Source of the DNA: an uncultured Oscillospiraceae bacterium
GTDB taxonomy: Bacteria > Bacillota > Clostridia > Oscillospirales > Ruminococcaceae
Direction: 5' to 3'
Assembly (NCBI GenBank): GCA_900555435.1
Contig: USLH01000049.1
Location: 1 to 15,713 of the forward strand
DNA: 15,713 nt
Shown: positions 13,376 to 15,713 of the stretch, piece by piece
Numbering within the stretch: position 1 is the stretch's first letter
Layout: each line of letters begins with the position of its first letter
Notes under the pieces: generated by a model
What the model saw: only the letters and a program-made list of their open reading frames with translations
Told to the model about the DNA's origin: nothing
Database searches by the model: none
Translations under genes and position numbers: made by a program

Positions 13376-15713
13376 AAAAGCAGCACCGACGCATTCTTTG
13401 CCCTGGGAATGACGGAACCCCTTTCAGGAGTGGAGACGGTGGTGGTCTTCGTCTGCCCCTTCCAGTAGTCCCGGTTCTCTTTCAGATTCCGGTTCTGCTT
13501 CTTAAGGCTGCGGTAATCCTTCATCTGCTCCCGCAGCAGCCGGTTTTCCTCCAGGACCGCCTCATAGCTCTTGGTAATGGTGCCGGTTTTCAGGGAGAAT
13601 TCCGCTTCTTCCTCCGCAAAATCAACCACGGAAGAAAAAGGCATGCCCTCCATGTTGACAAGATTCCCGTTATAGGATATACTACCTATGGAACCACTCC
13701 GCAGAAGCTGTCGGGACGTTATTGTAAGCCCGAATTGGCGAAGAAGCGGAATGGTTCTTTTTTTGTCTGCATACAGGACGTCGCTGCCGGTTACGAACCT
13801 TGCCGGGTTGTCCTTGGTGTAGGAACTGTTGACCTTCTGCATATCGTCCAGCAGGAAGCCGTTCTCCTGCGGACGCAAATCCAGCACTGCAAGGACCGGC
13901 TGGCCATTCTGCGCCTTGATGGAACTGTACAGTACCATACGGCTGTTATTGCCGCCTTTTCCGGTTCCTTTGCTTTTTAAGACAAGGACGGGGTCCTCCA
14001 GCATTTCCGGGATGCGTTGAATTTCCCGGAGGCTCATTTCGGGGTGTTCTTTCAGAATGGTGCTGATTTTGTCGCCATTCATATAGATGTCGCTTTCAAT
14101 GGCCCCCAGTCCTTGCAATACCGATCCGGTGCTGCCCAGGATGAAGCGTTCCCCGGAAGGCCGTCCGTCTTTCACCCATTCCTGCAAATCCCGACGGAAC
14201 TGCTCGTATCCGTCAACATTTTTCAGCGAATAACGAATATCCGGGTCACTGGTCGGCTTCTGATTGGTGGTATATTTGATCTGTTCGCTGTCAAAGGTAA
14301 CAGCAATCCCCAACGAGCCGTCACGGCGATACTCAACGATGCCGTCATACCCGAGCTTGCGCATGGCATCCTGCAGCGCATCGGCGCTCATTCCCTGCGT
14401 AGAAATGCCGGTCTTCTTCTGTACCTGCTCGGCAAGGCTGACGGTATCGCCGTTTGCGCCGTCATAGATAAACGGATTTGTAACGTTCAGATACGCTTCG
14501 ATCACACGGCTTCCGAAGCGCTCACTACCGTTAAGCTGCTTGCTTGTGAAATAGTTGCCTTTCCCCAGCGCTTTCAGCCCGAGCCCGCCTTTTTTGACGG
14601 CCTTGCTGTAGTCGAACACTGTAAAATCGCCGTTTTCGGCCCGTGTCCCGTGATACATGGTCAGCAGCCGCCCGTCCTCGTCTCGAACCTTGCTGTCTTT
14701 AAAGAACTTCTGCTGTTCCTCGGACAGCTCCCGGCCCTGACTATCGGTTTTCAGGGAGAACTTCGTTTCGCCTTTCTGCTGGGTCTTGAAATCAGTGTAC
14801 ATATTCACGACGGCGGAATAGAGGGAGTCTGTGTCCGGAATGAAGTTACGAATCAACTGCCACGCTTCGCTGCCAGGATTTCGGACCATAATCTCCCCGC
14901 AGATATATGCGTTCAGTTCCTCCTGGAATTTTGCCTCCTGAGCTTTTGTCCTCTGGCTTGGATCCAGAGGGATCTGATAGCCTTCGGCGATGCGGTTGGC
15001 AAACGTTTCGTAGGATCTGTTTTTCACGATGCTTTCCCGGATGATCCCCTGCAGCTTATTCCGTATTGCCGGCGCAATGTCCCCCAAAAAATGGAACGCC
15101 TCATGATAAGCCGTGGAAACTCCCTCGGTCCCCATTTTTGCGCTGATGGAAACTTTTACATCGGAACCATCCCGGATGGTCACAGCCTGTGAGGAGATCC
15201 AGGTTTTTCCGTTTGCGTAGATATGGATCCCATCGGTCGTTGTGAAGCAAGGAATGCCAAGCTCCTTTAGGATCGAGACTGCCTTTCTGGCGTTGTCATT
15301 CAGCTCTGTTTCTGTCGCTTCGTGATAAGCATAGATCGCACCGTTCTTTAAAGAAACGGATCGATCTCCTCGCTCTCGGTGTTCTCGGAGGAAGTCTTCC
15401 CGTCGTACGGTTGTTCCCGCTTCGGAGCGTACATCGCTACCCACTCCCTGGCGATTCTGTCCGCTTCTTCCGGTGTCAAAGGTTTGACCGGTTCGAGCGG
15501 AAGCGGCTCCGGAAGTCCCAGTGCCCTCGCTTTCCGTTTGGTTTCTTCTGACAGTGCCATAATTCTCATCCTCCTTTAAAGAATACTTCCCTGCGCCCAT
15601 TGTATCACCGGCAGCCTTCTTCTGCAAGGCTTTTACTTCCTTCGCCGCCGCATTTAACGCCGCCTCCAGCTTTCCCTCTGCCGTTTCCAGCCGTTTTCTC
15701 TCTTTTCCGGTCA
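13294..15713 (-). CDS. Polyvalent mobile-element protein with zincin-like, ADP-ribosyltransferase-like and MuF-C/PBECR-like domains, 5' end cut by window edge
   Basis: The frame is open from the right edge (first full codon at 15711) to a stop at 13294, giving 805 visible residues; a TTG at 15627 is not a convincing start. Counting from the edge, HEAFH at 203-207 is a zinc-peptidase motif. YHGT (353-356), GNYFTSK (385-391) and YDGIVEY (455-461) match the H-Y-E layout of ADP-ribosyltransferases. Residues about 505-700 (ILGSTGSVLQGLGAIESDIY, later LEDPVLVLKS) look like the MuF-C/PBECR toxin-nuclease group. About 717-755 is a coiled coil. Short linkers KYSLK, SVSLK, KFSLK, RYSLK and EFSLK separate the parts. 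Such polyvalent proteins travel with phages and conjugative elements and act on the new host. The last 45 or so residues lie antisense to the PHP remnant and look unnatural, so the C-terminus is probably truncated and read through. Confidence 0.75.
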   Translation of the reverse strand, partial: TGKERKRLETAEGKLEAALNAAAKEVKALQKKAAGDTMGAGKYSLKEDENYGTVRRNQTESEGTGTSGAASARTGQTFDTGRSGQNRQGVGSDVRSEAGTTVRREDFLREHRERGDRSVSLKNGAIYAYHEATETELNDNARKAVSILKELGIPCFTTTDGIHIYANGKTWISSQAVTIRDGSDVKVSISAKMGTEGVSTAYHEAFHFLGDIAPAIRNKLQGIIRESIVKNRSYETFANRIAEGYQIPLDPSQRTKAQEAKFQEELNAYICGEIMVRNPGSEAWQLIRNFIPDTDSLYSAVVNMYTDFKTQQKGETKFSLKTDSQGRELSEEQQKFFKDSKVRDEDGRLLTMYHGTRAENGDFTVFDYSKAVKKGGLGLKALGKGNYFTSKQLNGSERFGSRVIEAYLNVTNPFIYDGANGDTVSLAEQVQKKTGISTQGMSADALQDAMRKLGYDGIVEYRRDGSLGIAVTFDSEQIKYTTNQKPTSDPDIRYSLKNVDGYEQFRRDLQEWVKDGRPSGERFILGSTGSVLQGLGAIESDIYMNGDKISTILKEHPEMSLREIQRIPEMLEDPVLVLKSKGTGKGGNNSRMVLYSSIKAQNGQPVLAVLDLRPQENGFLLDDMQKVNSSYTKDNPARFVTGSDVLYADKKRTIPLLRQFGLTITSRQLLRSGSIGSISYNGNLVNMEGMPFSSVVDFAEEEAEFSLKTGTITKSYEAVLEENRLLREQMKDYRSLKKQNRNLKENRDYWKGQTKTTTVSTPERGSVIPRAKNASVLLFQRSVSGNFRIFSASSNFGVPSRRWIG
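15348..15560 (-). CDS. Small acidic/charged protein of unknown function, nested in the polyvalent gene
   Basis: A 70-residue frame starting MALSEETKRKARALGLPEPL. AAAGGAGG (15570-15577) lies 9 bases before ATG 15560, the best ribosome site in this part of the window. Codon choice and composition (many E, K, P, helix-forming segment PEEADRIAREWVAMY) look like a real protein, whereas the long frame across the same bases reads G/T/S/R-rich low-complexity sequence. It ends with EEIDPFL. No membrane segment or known motif is seen. It may be a genuine small mobile-element gene overlapping a disordered linker of the polyvalent protein, or the sign of a frame change between two genes. I do not recognise the family. 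Confidence 0.55.
   Translation of the reverse strand: MALSEETKRKARALGLPEPLPLEPVKPLTPEEADRIAREWVAMYAPKREQPYDGKTSSENTESEEIDPFL

Noticed and set aside
13011..13394. Minus-strand open frame of 127 codons across the junction
   Set aside because: It runs through the terminator and tRNA-like stretch, has no ribosome site and gives a low-quality sequence.
1..15713. CRISPR array, rRNA, riboswitch or insertion sequence
   Set aside because: I saw no spaced direct repeats, no transposase frame, no terminal inverted repeats of an insertion sequence and no rRNA-like sequence; no known riboswitch core was recognised in the leaders.

Overview
The window comes from a low-to-mid GC Gram-positive anaerobe, most likely a gut Clostridium-like (Oscillospirales/Lachnospirales) bacterium. 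The evidence is the strong AAGGAGG-type ribosome sites, a lipoprotein-type sugar-binding protein, an LplB/LplC permease pair without its own ATPase, a membrane-bound YesS/YtdP-like AraC regulator, and a phage/conjugative-element polyvalent protein with RYSLK-type linkers typical of Clostridia. The species assignment is an inference. Every convincing gene is on the minus strand, so the window reads right to left in transcription order.

Right part (about 13,140-15,713) is mobile-element-like DNA. It holds the 3' portion of a very long polyvalent protein: a zincin-like HEAFH segment, an ADP-ribosyltransferase-like segment, a MuF-C/PBECR-like segment and a coiled coil, separated by [FYV]SLK linker motifs. 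A small gene with a near-perfect ribosome site is nested in another frame inside it. The long frame runs out into a scarred junction (13,140-13,440). This junction carries a plus-strand remnant that resembles the end of a PHP-family phosphoesterase, a degenerate tRNA-like stretch on the minus strand, and a perfect 17-bp bidirectional terminator. I take this as the boundary between a mobile or rearranged segment and the metabolic locus.

Middle and left part (1-13,040) is a polysaccharide utilisation locus. A promoter at 13,008-13,036 drives a FAD-dependent oxidoreductase, which ends at a strong terminator (11,003-11,046). A second, extended -10 promoter (10,970-10,998) with a small palindrome just downstream starts the operon LplB-type permease, LplC-type permease, lipoprotein solute-binding protein, AraC regulator, ADP-ribosylglycohydrolase-like protein, heparinase II/III-like lyase and GH95 alpha-L-fucosidase/galactosidase. 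The GH95 gene is cut by the left window edge and was found as an open frame running off the sequence. Hairpins and an extra promoter around the solute-binding-protein gene, and a very good promoter just before GH95, suggest that levels are tuned within the operon.

Putting this together (inference): an oligosaccharide containing uronic acid and fucose or a related deoxysugar is captured by the lipoprotein and imported by the two permeases, energised by a shared ATPase encoded elsewhere. Inside the cell it is broken down by lyase, GH95 and the ADPRG-like enzyme, possibly with a redox step by the FAD protein. The membrane AraC protein would sense a signal outside the cell and switch on the operon. 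The least explained parts are the enzymatic role of the ADPRG-like and FAD proteins in sugar breakdown, the nested gene inside the polyvalent protein, and the tRNA-like/PHP junction.
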